Shown here piece by piece: positions 1-6,650 of a stretch of 37,987 nucleotides of DNA (position 1 is the first letter of the stretch; each line of letters begins with the position of its first letter). The notes under the pieces are model-generated. The model ran no database searches. It saw only the letters and a list, made by a program, of their open reading frames with translations, and was not told the DNA's origin. A program made the translations under genes and the position numbers. Source of the DNA: Phaeospirillum sp. (lineage in GTDB: Bacteria; Pseudomonadota; Alphaproteobacteria; Rhodospirillales; Magnetospirillaceae); assembly GCA_030824585.1 (NCBI GenBank), contig JAVBXM010000027.1, positions 1-37,987 on the forward strand. The letters are read 5' to 3'.

Positions 1-274
1 GGGGGCGGGCCGGCTTGGCGGCCTTGACCGTCTTGGTGGGCTCGGCGGCGGCGGGAGCCAGCTTGGCCCGCAGGTTGGCCGAGGACTTCTCTATGGCCGA
101 GAGGCCGGACACGGTCGCGTCGCGCAGGCCGGCCTGCGCCTGGGCCAGCCCCTGGCGGGCCTTGCCGCCGATGCCGTCCAGTTGGGCGGCGGCCGGGGGC
201 GCGGCCTTCTTCAGCAGCCGGACGCCGACGATGCCGGCGACCAGACCCGAGGCGAAGGTGAGCAAAGGATGCAT
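1..274 (-). CDS. Small Ala-rich membrane-anchored protein, 3' end outside the window
   Basis: Reading the minus strand from the ATG at 274 gives a protein that begins MHPLLTFASGLVAGIVGVRL. This is a short N-terminal hydrophobic segment followed by KK and a long Ala/Lys/Gln-rich, probably helical tail with repeated AQ, AK and KPA stretches. The frame stays open to the window edge, so the C-terminus is not seen. A purine-rich GAAAGG lies about 8 nt before the start. The gene follows the HMA_2 protein gene by 23 nt and is probably its operon partner. I do not recognise a family; a membrane-tethered accessory protein of the HMA_2 pair is a guess from context. Confidence 0.6.
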   Translation of the reverse strand, partial: MHPLLTFASGLVAGIVGVRLLKKAAPPAAAQLDGIGGKARQGLAQAQAGLRDATVSGLSAIEKSSANLRAKLAPAAAEPTKTVKAAKPARP

Positions 275-297
275 GGCGTTGCCTTTCGAATGGAGGA

Positions 298-600
298 TCA
301 GGTGCGGGCCAGGGACCGCAGCAACTGTTCCGCATGGGAGGAGCGCGTTCCGTCCACGATATCTTGCCAGGCGGACGGGGCGATGAGACTGGTGTCGTAC
401 TCGACCACGCAGGAGCGGGCCAGGAGGTTGACGTTGACCGAGCGGATGCCCGAAACCCTGGACGCGGCGTCGACGAAACGCCGCACCTCGGCCACCGCTC
501 CGCCGGCCTTGCCCTCCAGCTTGAGGCGGACCCGGCCGGGAATGTGATGGGCGATCCGCGTCTGCCGGGCGAACCGCCAAAGATCTTCGATGGTATTCAA
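298..600 (-). CDS. HMA_2-type (heavy-metal-associated-like) domain protein
   Basis: A protein of about 100 aa that fills a single ferredoxin-like HMA_2 domain. The diagnostic H-x-PGR-x-R segment (AHHIPGRVRLKLEG) is near residue 17, followed by 'VSGIRSVNVNLLARSCVVEYD', the usual second strand and loop. There is no CxxC, so classical metal binding by two cysteines is not expected. The start is uncertain: a TTG at 600 has GGGGA 8 nt upstream, and a GTG at 615 is also in frame. I chose the TTG because the longer ORF reads into the end of the upstream gene with non-domain sequence. It lies 34 nt after the 635-1084 gene. The domain call is firm; the function is unknown. Confidence 0.65.
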   Translation of the reverse strand: MNTIEDLWRFARQTRIAHHIPGRVRLKLEGKAGGAVAEVRRFVDAASRVSGIRSVNVNLLARSCVVEYDTSLIAPSAWQDIVDGTRSSHAEQLLRSLART

Positions 601-634
601 TGCAAGGGTCCCCACTCGCCGTCGCGGCGTAACG

Positions 635-1084
635 CTACTGTAATATCTTCTTGCGGTGGTTGGCGAGATGGACCAGCAGAAAAGCCACATGCATGACTCC
701 CAGCACCGCATGCAGCTTCTTGCTGACCGTGAGGGCCACCAGCGTCCCTCCCAGGGCGGTCAGCGTGCCGATCTTGGCCGGGCGGTTGAAGCTCCACAGG
801 GACAGGCCGCCCTCCTCGGCGGCCTCCCCTTCCTCATCCCCCGTGGAATCCCCGTCCACGGCGAACAGGGCGAGAATGCGGGCCTCGGTCTCGGCCGGGG
901 CCATCCGGGCGGGATCGTAGCGCAGCACGATGCTGCCGCAGACCGGTTTGCCCTCGGCCGCCGTCACGCCGTCCCAGCCGGCCAGCAGCGCGGCCGCCTC
1001 GGCATTGCGGCCGGCCGAGCGCAGGTCGGGATGCCGTATCCTCAGGCGTCCGGGCACATGCGACGCGATGCAAGGTCCGCTCAT
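635..1084 (-). CDS. HMA_2 domain protein with C-terminal membrane hairpin
   Basis: 149 aa. The N-terminal 75 residues form a second HMA_2-like domain with the motif SHVPGRLRIRHPD near residue 9 and a 'GSIVLRYDP' strand. An acidic linker follows (DGDSTGDEEGEAAEEGG), then 'NRPAKIGTLTALGGTLVALT' and 'LGVMHVAFLLVHLANHRKK', two hydrophobic helices that would anchor the protein in the inner membrane. The ATG at 1084 has a good ribosome site (GAGGAG, 7 nt). It is first in a three-gene set with the smaller HMA_2 protein and the Ala-rich membrane protein. Proteins of this type often neighbour P-type ATPases, but none is visible here. No CxxC metal motif is present. Confidence 0.7.
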   Translation of the reverse strand: MSGPCIASHVPGRLRIRHPDLRSAGRNAEAAALLAGWDGVTAAEGKPVCGSIVLRYDPARMAPAETEARILALFAVDGDSTGDEEGEAAEEGGLSLWSFNRPAKIGTLTALGGTLVALTVSKKLHAVLGVMHVAFLLVHLANHRKKILQ

Positions 1085-1174
1085 GCCGACGTTCTCCTCA
1101 TTTCATCCGGCAACCGCGGTCGCTGTGAGTGCGAATGAATTGCAAAATTGTGGTGCTTCATAAGCCACTTGAAC

Positions 1175-1195
1175 CGGGGCGTCAAGGCCGCCCCG
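1175..1195 (-). terminator. Hairpin after the catalase gene, possible terminator
   Basis: A 7-bp perfect stem (CGGGGCG / CGCCCCG, 7-nt loop) lies 16 nt past the catalase stop. No T-tract follows, so it would be a weak or factor-assisted terminator. Confidence 0.35.
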
Positions 1196-1210
1196 CCCAA
1201 AATCGGCCGC

Positions 1211-2671
1211 TCAGCCGGTCCCGCCGGACGCCAGACCGAGGGCCTTGGCCACGCCGGTGCCGTAGTCGGGATGGCATTTGGTGCAATTGTCGATGTGGCG
1301 CCGCTTGATGGCATCCGGCGCGTCGCCCATGGCGCGGGCGGTGTTCTCGAACAGCGTCCGGCGCTGGTCCGGGCTCATCAGTTGGAACAGGGCGCGCGGC
1401 TGGGAATAGTAGTCGTCGTCATCCTCGCGGTAGTTCCAGTGATCCGCGGGGCCGCCCAGGTCGAGAGGCGGCTCGGCGAAATCGGGCTGTTCGGCCCATT
1501 GGCCCTGGCTGTTGGGCTCGTAACCGATGGTGCCGCCGTGGTTGCCGTCCACCCGCATGGCCCCGTCGCGATGGTAGGAATGGGCCGGGCAGCGCGGCGC
1601 GTTGACCGGAATCAGGTGATGGTTGACCCCCAGCCGGTAGCGCTGGGCATCGCCGTAGGAGAACAGCCGCCCCTGCAGCATCCTGTCCGGCGAGAAGCCG
1701 ATGCCGGGGACGATGCTGGCCGGGTTGAAGGCGGATTGCTCCACCTCGGCGAAGAAGTTCTCGGGATTGCGGTTCAGTTCCATCACGCCCACGTCGATCA
1801 GCGGATAATCCTTGTGCGGCCAGACCTTGGTGAGGTCGAAGGGGTGATAGGGCACCTTGGCGGCGTCGGTCTCGGGCATGATCTGCACCTTGAGGGTCCA
1901 GTGGGGGAAGTCGCCCTTCTCGATGCTGTTGTAGAGGTCGCGCTGATGGCTTTCGCGATCCTTGCCGATCAGCGCCTCGGCCTCGGCGTCGCTCAGATTG
2001 GCGATACCCTGCTGCGACTTCAGGTGGAACTTCACCCAGAAGCGCTGGTTGGCGGCGTTGATGAAGCTGAAGGTATGGCTGCCGAAGCCGTGCATGTGGC
2101 GATAGGTGGCCGGGATGCCGCGATCGCTCATGACGATGGTGACCTGGTGCAGCGCCTCGGGCAGCGAGGTCCAGAAATCCCAGTTGTTCCTGGCGCTGCG
2201 CATGTTGGTGCGAGGGTCGCGCTTGACCGCGTGGTTGAGGTCGGGAAACTTCAGCGGATCGCGCAGGAAGAACACCGGCGTGTTGTTGCCGACCAGATCC
2301 CAGTTGCCCTGCTCGGTATAGAACTTCACCGCGAAGCCGCGGATGTCGCGTTCGGCGTCGGCGGCGCCGCGCTCGCCCGCCACCGTGGTGAAGCGGGCGA
2401 ACAGCTCGGTCTTCTTGCCCACTTCCGAGAAGATCCTCGCCTTGGTGTAGCGGGTGATGTCGTGGGTCACCGTGAAGGTGCCGTAGGCCCCCGAGCCCTT
2501 GGCGTGCATCCGGCGTTCCGGGATGACCTCGCGGTCGAAATGGGCCAGCTTCTCCAGGTACCAGACATCCTGCAGCAGCATGGGGCCGCGCTGTCCGGCG
2601 GTCATGACGTCCTGGTTATGGGCGACCGGACAACCGGCATTGGTGGTCAGCTTCTTGTCGTCACTGCTCAT
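1211..2671 (-). CDS. katA: Monofunctional heme catalase, small-subunit (clade 3) type
   Basis: 486 aa, the normal length for small-subunit catalases. It decomposes H2O2 to water and O2 in the cytoplasm. The active-site residues are visible: distal His56 in '[15 protein letters not shown]', Asn129 in '[12 protein letters not shown]', and the proximal heme ligand Tyr339 in '[14 protein letters not shown]'. NADPH-binding-type residues around '[11 protein letters not shown]' are present. The open frame extends 41 codons further upstream, but the extra residues are not catalase-like; the ATG at 2671 has a strong GGGAGGAAT ribosome site, so I start there. The C-terminus carries an extra '[12 protein letters not shown]' with a CxxCH-like look, but clade 3 catalases often end with a similar HxDxC segment, so I do not read it as a heme c site. 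Confidence 0.95.
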   Translation of the reverse strand: MSSDDKKLTTNAGCPVAHNQDVMTAGQRGPMLLQDVWYLEKLAHFDREVIPERRMHAKGSGAYGTFTVTHDITRYTKARIFSEVGKKTELFARFTTVAGERGAADAERDIRGFAVKFYTEQGNWDLVGNNTPVFFLRDPLKFPDLNHAVKRDPRTNMRSARNNWDFWTSLPEALHQVTIVMSDRGIPATYRHMHGFGSHTFSFINAANQRFWVKFHLKSQQGIANLSDAEAEALIGKDRESHQRDLYNSIEKGDFPHWTLKVQIMPETDAAKVPYHPFDLTKVWPHKDYPLIDVGVMELNRNPENFFAEVEQSAFNPASIVPGIGFSPDRMLQGRLFSYGDAQRYRLGVNHHLIPVNAPRCPAHSYHRDGAMRVDGNHGGTIGYEPNSQGQWAEQPDFAEPPLDLGGPADHWNYREDDDDYYSQPRALFQLMSPDQRRTLFENTARAMGDAPDAIKRRHIDNCTKCHPDYGTGVAKALGLASGGTG

Positions 2672-2812
2672 GATCCCATTCCTCCCATTGCATTCCTGGC
2701 GGTCGGGCCGCCGCTTGGGCGGCCGGCTGGCGGATATCAGGCATTCGACGCCGGGAACCGCACCAATCTGGACGAAAACCCCTTCGAGGTCCACACCATG
2801 CGGTTGATCAGT

Positions 2813-2832
2813 CGTCCTATCCCGATAGGACG
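2813..2832. repeat. 20-bp inverted repeat between the response-regulator and catalase genes
   Basis: CGTCCTATC-CC-GATAGGACG, two perfect 9-nt arms separated by 2 nt. It lies 50 nt past the stop of the FixJ-like regulator and about 140 nt before the catalase start. It could be an operator for the catalase promoter or a terminator stem. The lack of a T-run and the very short loop favour an operator. It is the only clear structure in the 210-bp gap. Confidence 0.45.
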
Positions 2833-2881
2833 GGCCGGTGACTTTCGTCCTGTCCGGTCAGGGGGCGGCTAGGCCTTCCGG

Positions 2882-3496
2882 TCAGGCGTCCTTGCCCTGC
2901 AGGCGCAGATGCAGCCGGGTCAGCTCGGACAGGCTGGCGGTCCCCATCTTCTTCAAGACGTTGGCGCGGTGGCTTTCGACCGTGCGGATGCCGATGCCCA
3001 GTTCGGCGGCGATCAGCTTGTTGGCCAGCCCCCGTACCATCAGGTCCATGACCGAGCGCTCGCGCCGGCTCAGCCGGCGATAGCGGGTGAAGACGTTGGC
3101 CTGCTCGCCGGCCCGCAACCGGGCCTCGGCATCGCGCTCGAACGCCTCGCGCACCCGCTGCAGGAAGTATTCGTCGGCGAACGGCTTTTCCAGGAAGTCG
3201 AGGGCGCCGCCGCGAAAGGCGTTGACCGCCACGGGGACGTCGCCATGGCCGGTGATGACGATCACCGGCAACGGCTGGGCCTGGGCCGACATCCATTGCA
3301 GCAGTTCCAGGCCGCTCATTCCGGGCATGCGCTGATCCACCACCAGGCAGCCGGGCCGGGTGGGATGATAGGCGGACATGAAGGCCTCGCCGTCGGCGAA
3401 GGTCTCGCACGGCAATCCGGCAAGGCCGCACATCACGGAAATGCAATGACGCACGGCGTCGTCGTCGTCGACGATGAAAACGGTTGGTTCAGGCAT
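2882..3496 (-). CDS. FixJ/NarL-like two-component response regulator
   Basis: 204 aa. An N-terminal receiver domain (residues 4-120) has the acidic cluster VDDDD, phosphoacceptor Asp54 in 'LVVDQRMPGMSG', Thr in 'VIVITGHGD' and Lys in 'DFLEKPF', all standard. A C-terminal LuxR-type HTH starts at 'LSRRERSVMDLMVRGLANK' and recognises DNA through 'GIRTVESHRANVLKKMG'. The ATG at 3496 overlaps the stop of the kinase gene by 8 nt, so the two are translationally coupled and almost certainly cognate partners. The FixJ-style sequence (HGDVPVAV, FLEKPF) suggests the FixL/FixJ or TodT/StyR type. Its targets are unknown; catalase and the glutamate dehydrogenase are the neighbours. Confidence 0.9.
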   Translation of the reverse strand: MPEPTVFIVDDDDAVRHCISVMCGLAGLPCETFADGEAFMSAYHPTRPGCLVVDQRMPGMSGLELLQWMSAQAQPLPVIVITGHGDVPVAVNAFRGGALDFLEKPFADEYFLQRVREAFERDAEARLRAGEQANVFTRYRRLSRRERSVMDLMVRGLANKLIAAELGIGIRTVESHRANVLKKMGTASLSELTRLHLRLQGKDA

Positions 3497-5081
3497 GATG
3501 GACCACGGGAAGAGTGAAGGAAAAGCAGGCGCCGCCGGGGCCGTTGGCGGCCAGCCACAGCCGTCCGCCATGGGCTTCGACGATGGAACGGCAGATGGGC
3601 AGGCCCAACCCCATTCCGGAGGGTTTGGTGGTGAAGAACAGGTCGAACAGCGGCCCGACCTTGTCGTCGGGAACGCCGGGGCCGGTGTCGGCCACCGACA
3701 CCTCCACCATCCGCTCGCGCAGGGTGGCGGTGACCGCGATGCGGTCGCCGCTTTCGCGTCCTTCCCGGTTGGTCAGGGCGTCCATGCTGTTGCGCAGCAG
3801 GTTCAGCAGCACCTGATCGAGCTGGACCGCGTCGATCCACAGCGGCGGCAGGTCGGCGGGCAGGTCCACGGCCAGGGCGATGCCGTGGCGGCGGGCGTCG
3901 GGCCGGATGAACACCAAGATGCCGTCAAGCGCGGCCCGCAGATCGACCTTGGCCGGCTGGCCGTCCTGGCGCAGGAAGCCGCGAATGGAGCGCAGCACCT
4001 CGGCGGCGCGCTCGGCCTCGGCGGTGGCCCGGTCCATCAGGTCGAGGACGGCGGCGTGCTCGCCGCCCCGGACCAGCAACTGGCGGCAGGCCCGGGTATA
4101 GCCGACGGTGGTGAACAACGGCTGGTTCAGTTCATGCGCCAGGTTGGAGGCCATCTCGCCGATCAGGCTGAGGCGCGCCACCCGCGACAGTTCCGCCTGG
4201 CGCTGGCCCAGGCTGATCTCCAGCCGCCAGCGCTCGCTGACCACGGCGCCCACCAGCAAGCCGGTTCCGGCCAGGGCCACCATGACCGTCTGGTAGTAGG
4301 TCAGGTCCTGCCAGTGGCCGGGGGTGTTGGACAGCCCGATGATGACGCCGATCTGGATGGCCAGCACGGCGGTGGTGGTGCCGGCCAGCCCCCGCCGCAT
4401 GGCGACCCAGATGATGGGCAGGAACAGGACGTAGAGAATCTTGGACGGATCGGGCACCAGCGGGTTGAAGGTCACCGCCAGGGCGGCGGCCACCGACAGG
4501 GCGTGCAGGGCGGTCTCGATCCGCGATCGCCGGGGGCCGTTGCCCGGAGTGCGGTGGAGGTGCAGCAGCAGGAACGGCGTCACGGTCAGGATGGCGATGA
4601 CGTCGCCCACCCAGTATTGCGCGGCGATGGCCGGCAGGTCGGGCCAGGGCAGCAGACCGGCCACCATGTAGGGCAGGGCGAAGCCCAGGGCGGCGGCCAC
4701 GGCGGCGACGGGCACCATGATCACCAGCCAGACGGCGTCGTACATGCGTCCCAGGGTGGGGCTGAACCGCAACCGGAGGGCAAGCAGCCAGACGCCGGCA
4801 CCATAGCTGAGCACGACCAGCAGGTTGCTGATGGCGAGCACCGGAAGCGGCGCCGGGCTGCCGCGCACCAGGAGATCGCCCAGCATCAGCGCGGCGAAGG
4901 TCAGCGCCGCCGCTCCCCGCGGCCTGGCCAGCAGCAAAGCCAGATAAAGGCCGGCCGGGGGATTCCAGGGGGTGATGTTGATGGCGGGCGGGTCGTGGAT
5001 GAAGGTGGCCCAGTCGACCAGGACATAGACGGAAAGAAAGACGAGCGGGAACAGCCTTCCGCCGATCGCGAACCGCTGCAC
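3489..5081 (-). CDS. MASE1-domain membrane sensor histidine kinase
   Basis: 530 aa from a GTG at 5081 with GGAGACGAGGA just upstream; a longer in-frame ATG at 5213 adds only Pro/Arg-rich non-domain sequence overlapping the glutamate dehydrogenase gene. Residues 1-285 form about eight membrane helices of MASE1 type, with the hallmark 'ITPWNPPAGLYLALLLARP' and 'YWVGDVIAILTVTPFLLL'. The HisKA domain has 'SLIGEMASNLAHELNQPL' with His316 as phosphosite, followed by an HATPase_c domain with N-box 'QLDQVLLNLLRNSMDA', 'DTGPGVP' and 'GMGLGLPICRSIVEAHGG'. It passes phosphate to the overlapping FixJ-like regulator. The signal it senses is not evident. It lies 61 nt after gdhA. Confidence 0.9.
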   Translation of the reverse strand: MQRFAIGGRLFPLVFLSVYVLVDWATFIHDPPAINITPWNPPAGLYLALLLARPRGAAALTFAALMLGDLLVRGSPAPLPVLAISNLLVVLSYGAGVWLLALRLRFSPTLGRMYDAVWLVIMVPVAAVAAALGFALPYMVAGLLPWPDLPAIAAQYWVGDVIAILTVTPFLLLHLHRTPGNGPRRSRIETALHALSVAAALAVTFNPLVPDPSKILYVLFLPIIWVAMRRGLAGTTTAVLAIQIGVIIGLSNTPGHWQDLTYYQTVMVALAGTGLLVGAVVSERWRLEISLGQRQAELSRVARLSLIGEMASNLAHELNQPLFTTVGYTRACRQLLVRGGEHAAVLDLMDRATAEAERAAEVLRSIRGFLRQDGQPAKVDLRAALDGILVFIRPDARRHGIALAVDLPADLPPLWIDAVQLDQVLLNLLRNSMDALTNREGRESGDRIAVTATLRERMVEVSVADTGPGVPDDKVGPLFDLFFTTKPSGMGLGLPICRSIVEAHGGRLWLAANGPGGACFSFTLPVVHHA

Positions 5082-5142
5082 TCCTCGTCTCCTTCGTTGC
5101 GGCGCGTGGGGCGGCCCGCCATGGGCCACCCCATTTCCGTCC

Positions 5143-6411
5143 TCAGTTGGTAAAGTAGGCCTGGGTGCCGTGCGCCGCAATGGCGTCGGACAGACGCTGC
5201 AGGGCGTGGACATAGGCCGCGGTGCGCATGGCCGCCTTCTTTTCCAGATGGACGTTCCAGACGTGGCGGCCTTCGGCCTCCATGATGGTCTTGAGGCGCT
5301 GGTGGACTTCCGCGAGGGACCAGTAATAGCCCTGGCGGTTCTGCACCCATTCGAAATAGGACACGGTCACGCCGCCGGCATTGGCCAGGATGTCGGGCAG
5401 GACGACGATGCCCTTCGCCTCGAGCAGGGCGTCGGCCTCCTTGGTGACCGGGCCGTTGGCCAGTTCGAGGATCACCTTGGTGCGGATGCTGTCGGCGTTG
5501 TCGATGTGGATCTGGTCCTCCAGCGCCGCCGGAACCAGCAGGTCGCATTCCACCGCCAGCAGCTCGTCGGGGGCCACCACCCGGGCGCGGCCGCTCTTGG
5601 CGTAGGCCGAGACCGAGCCGGCCGCGTCCTTGGCGTCGAGCACCGCGTCGGGATCAAGGCCGTCGGCCGAGACGATGGCACCGCGCGAATCCGAGATGCC
5701 GATGATCTTGTAGCCGTCGGCATGCAGCAGGCGGGCGATGTGGACGCCGGCATTGCCGTAGCCCAGGACCACGACGCGCTTGGCCGACTTGTCCAGGCCC
5801 AGCTCGGTCTCCAGGTGCTTGACCAGATAGAAGCCGCCGCGCGCGGTGGCGTCGTCGCGGCCCAGCGAACCGCCCAGGGGGATCGGCTTGCCGGTGATGA
5901 CGGCCGGGCTCGGCTGGCGGACCATGGAGCTGTATTCGTCGGCCATCCAGCCCATGATCATGGAATTGGTGTAGACGTCGGGGGCCGGAATGTCGCGGTC
6001 CGGACCGATCATGCTGGCGAAGGCCTGGACATAGGCGCGCGACAGGCGTTCGAGCTCGGCGCGCGACAGGCCGCGGGGGTCCACCTGGACCGCGCCCTTG
6101 CCGCCGCCATAGGGCAGGTTCATCACGGCGCACTTGAAGGTCATCCAGAAGGCCAGGGTCGAAACCTCGCCCACCGTGGAGGCCGGGTGGAAGCGGATGC
6201 CGCCCTTGGTCGGGCCACGGGTATCGTCGTAACGGCAGCGCCACGCGGTGAACGACCGCCGCGAGCCGTCATCCATGCGGATGGTCAGGCGGGTGGTCAG
6301 GGTCTCCTTGGGATGACGGAGCTTCTCAAGCACCTCGGGGTCCACCTCGATGTGGCGCGCCGCCTCGTCAAGTCGGGTGAGGGCGTGGGAAAGCATGGCC
6401 ATGTCGGTCAT
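5143..6411 (-). CDS. gdhA: Glu/Leu/Phe/Val-family dehydrogenase, probably NAD-linked glutamate dehydrogenase
   Basis: 422 aa, the usual hexameric GDH size. It interconverts glutamate and 2-oxoglutarate plus ammonia with NAD(P)H. Catalytic and substrate lysines are in 'DTRGPTKGGIRFHP' (Lys69), 'TFKCAVMNLPYGGGKGAV' (Lys93, Lys105) and the catalytic Asp in 'PAPDVYTNSMIMGWM'. A Rossmann glycine motif VLGYGNAGVH begins near residue 217, and 'LANGPVTKEAD' and 'DILANAGGVTVSYFEW' are typical of GDH rather than leucine dehydrogenase. The start is set by GGAG 8 nt before the ATG. In this region it could recycle ammonia released by amine oxidation, which is inference. It precedes the MASE1 kinase in the same direction and may share a transcript with it. 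Confidence 0.9.
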   Translation of the reverse strand: MTDMAMLSHALTRLDEAARHIEVDPEVLEKLRHPKETLTTRLTIRMDDGSRRSFTAWRCRYDDTRGPTKGGIRFHPASTVGEVSTLAFWMTFKCAVMNLPYGGGKGAVQVDPRGLSRAELERLSRAYVQAFASMIGPDRDIPAPDVYTNSMIMGWMADEYSSMVRQPSPAVITGKPIPLGGSLGRDDATARGGFYLVKHLETELGLDKSAKRVVVLGYGNAGVHIARLLHADGYKIIGISDSRGAIVSADGLDPDAVLDAKDAAGSVSAYAKSGRARVVAPDELLAVECDLLVPAALEDQIHIDNADSIRTKVILELANGPVTKEADALLEAKGIVVLPDILANAGGVTVSYFEWVQNRQGYYWSLAEVHQRLKTIMEAEGRHVWNVHLEKKAAMRTAAYVHALQRLSDAIAAHGTQAYFTN

Positions 6412-6510
6412 TCGGTTATCTCCAGTGATTTGGTTCCGGTGACCGCTTTGCCCCGCCCGCCCGAATATTTGTCCGAGGCGTTGGGCCGTGCCGCTCCACC
6501 GAAAAGATGG

Positions 6511-6572
6511 CCGTAAATGTACGGTGTTCCGGGAGACATGCAGAAGACCGTGATTCTGCGGAATTATACCGC
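6511..6572 (-). promoter_or_regulatory. Candidate gdhA promoter region
   Basis: On the minus strand a perfect TATAAT (plus-strand positions 6563-6568) lies about 150 nt before the gdhA ATG. It sits inside GCGG-N7-CCGC (6558-6572). No convincing -35 box lies 17 nt upstream. A second small inverted repeat, CCGTA-N4-TACGG (6511-6524), lies between it and the gene. This is suggestive only. Confidence 0.35.
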
Positions 6573-6629
6573 TTGACTTTTATTGTTTACTCCGTGATGC
6601 CGCGTTGTGTTGTCCAATTCATTTCCATC

Positions 6630-6650
6630 CCGGACCACTTCAATGTCCGG
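6630..6650 (-). terminator. Stem-loop overlapping the end of the FIST kinase gene
   Basis: CCGGAC-N9-GTCCGG spans the TGA stop at 6640 and could end the long amine-oxidation transcript. The stem is only 6 bp and lacks a T-run. Confidence 0.3.

Noticed and set aside
2636-2671. Catalase start at the upstream in-frame ATG (2794)
   Set aside because: The extra 41 residues are not catalase-like and the ATG at 2671 has the strong ribosome site.
1148-2872. 574-residue open frame on the plus strand opposite catalase
   Set aside because: It is the antisense shadow of the catalase gene; the composition (Val/Gly/His-rich) matches no fold, and the minus-strand catalase has all its catalytic residues.
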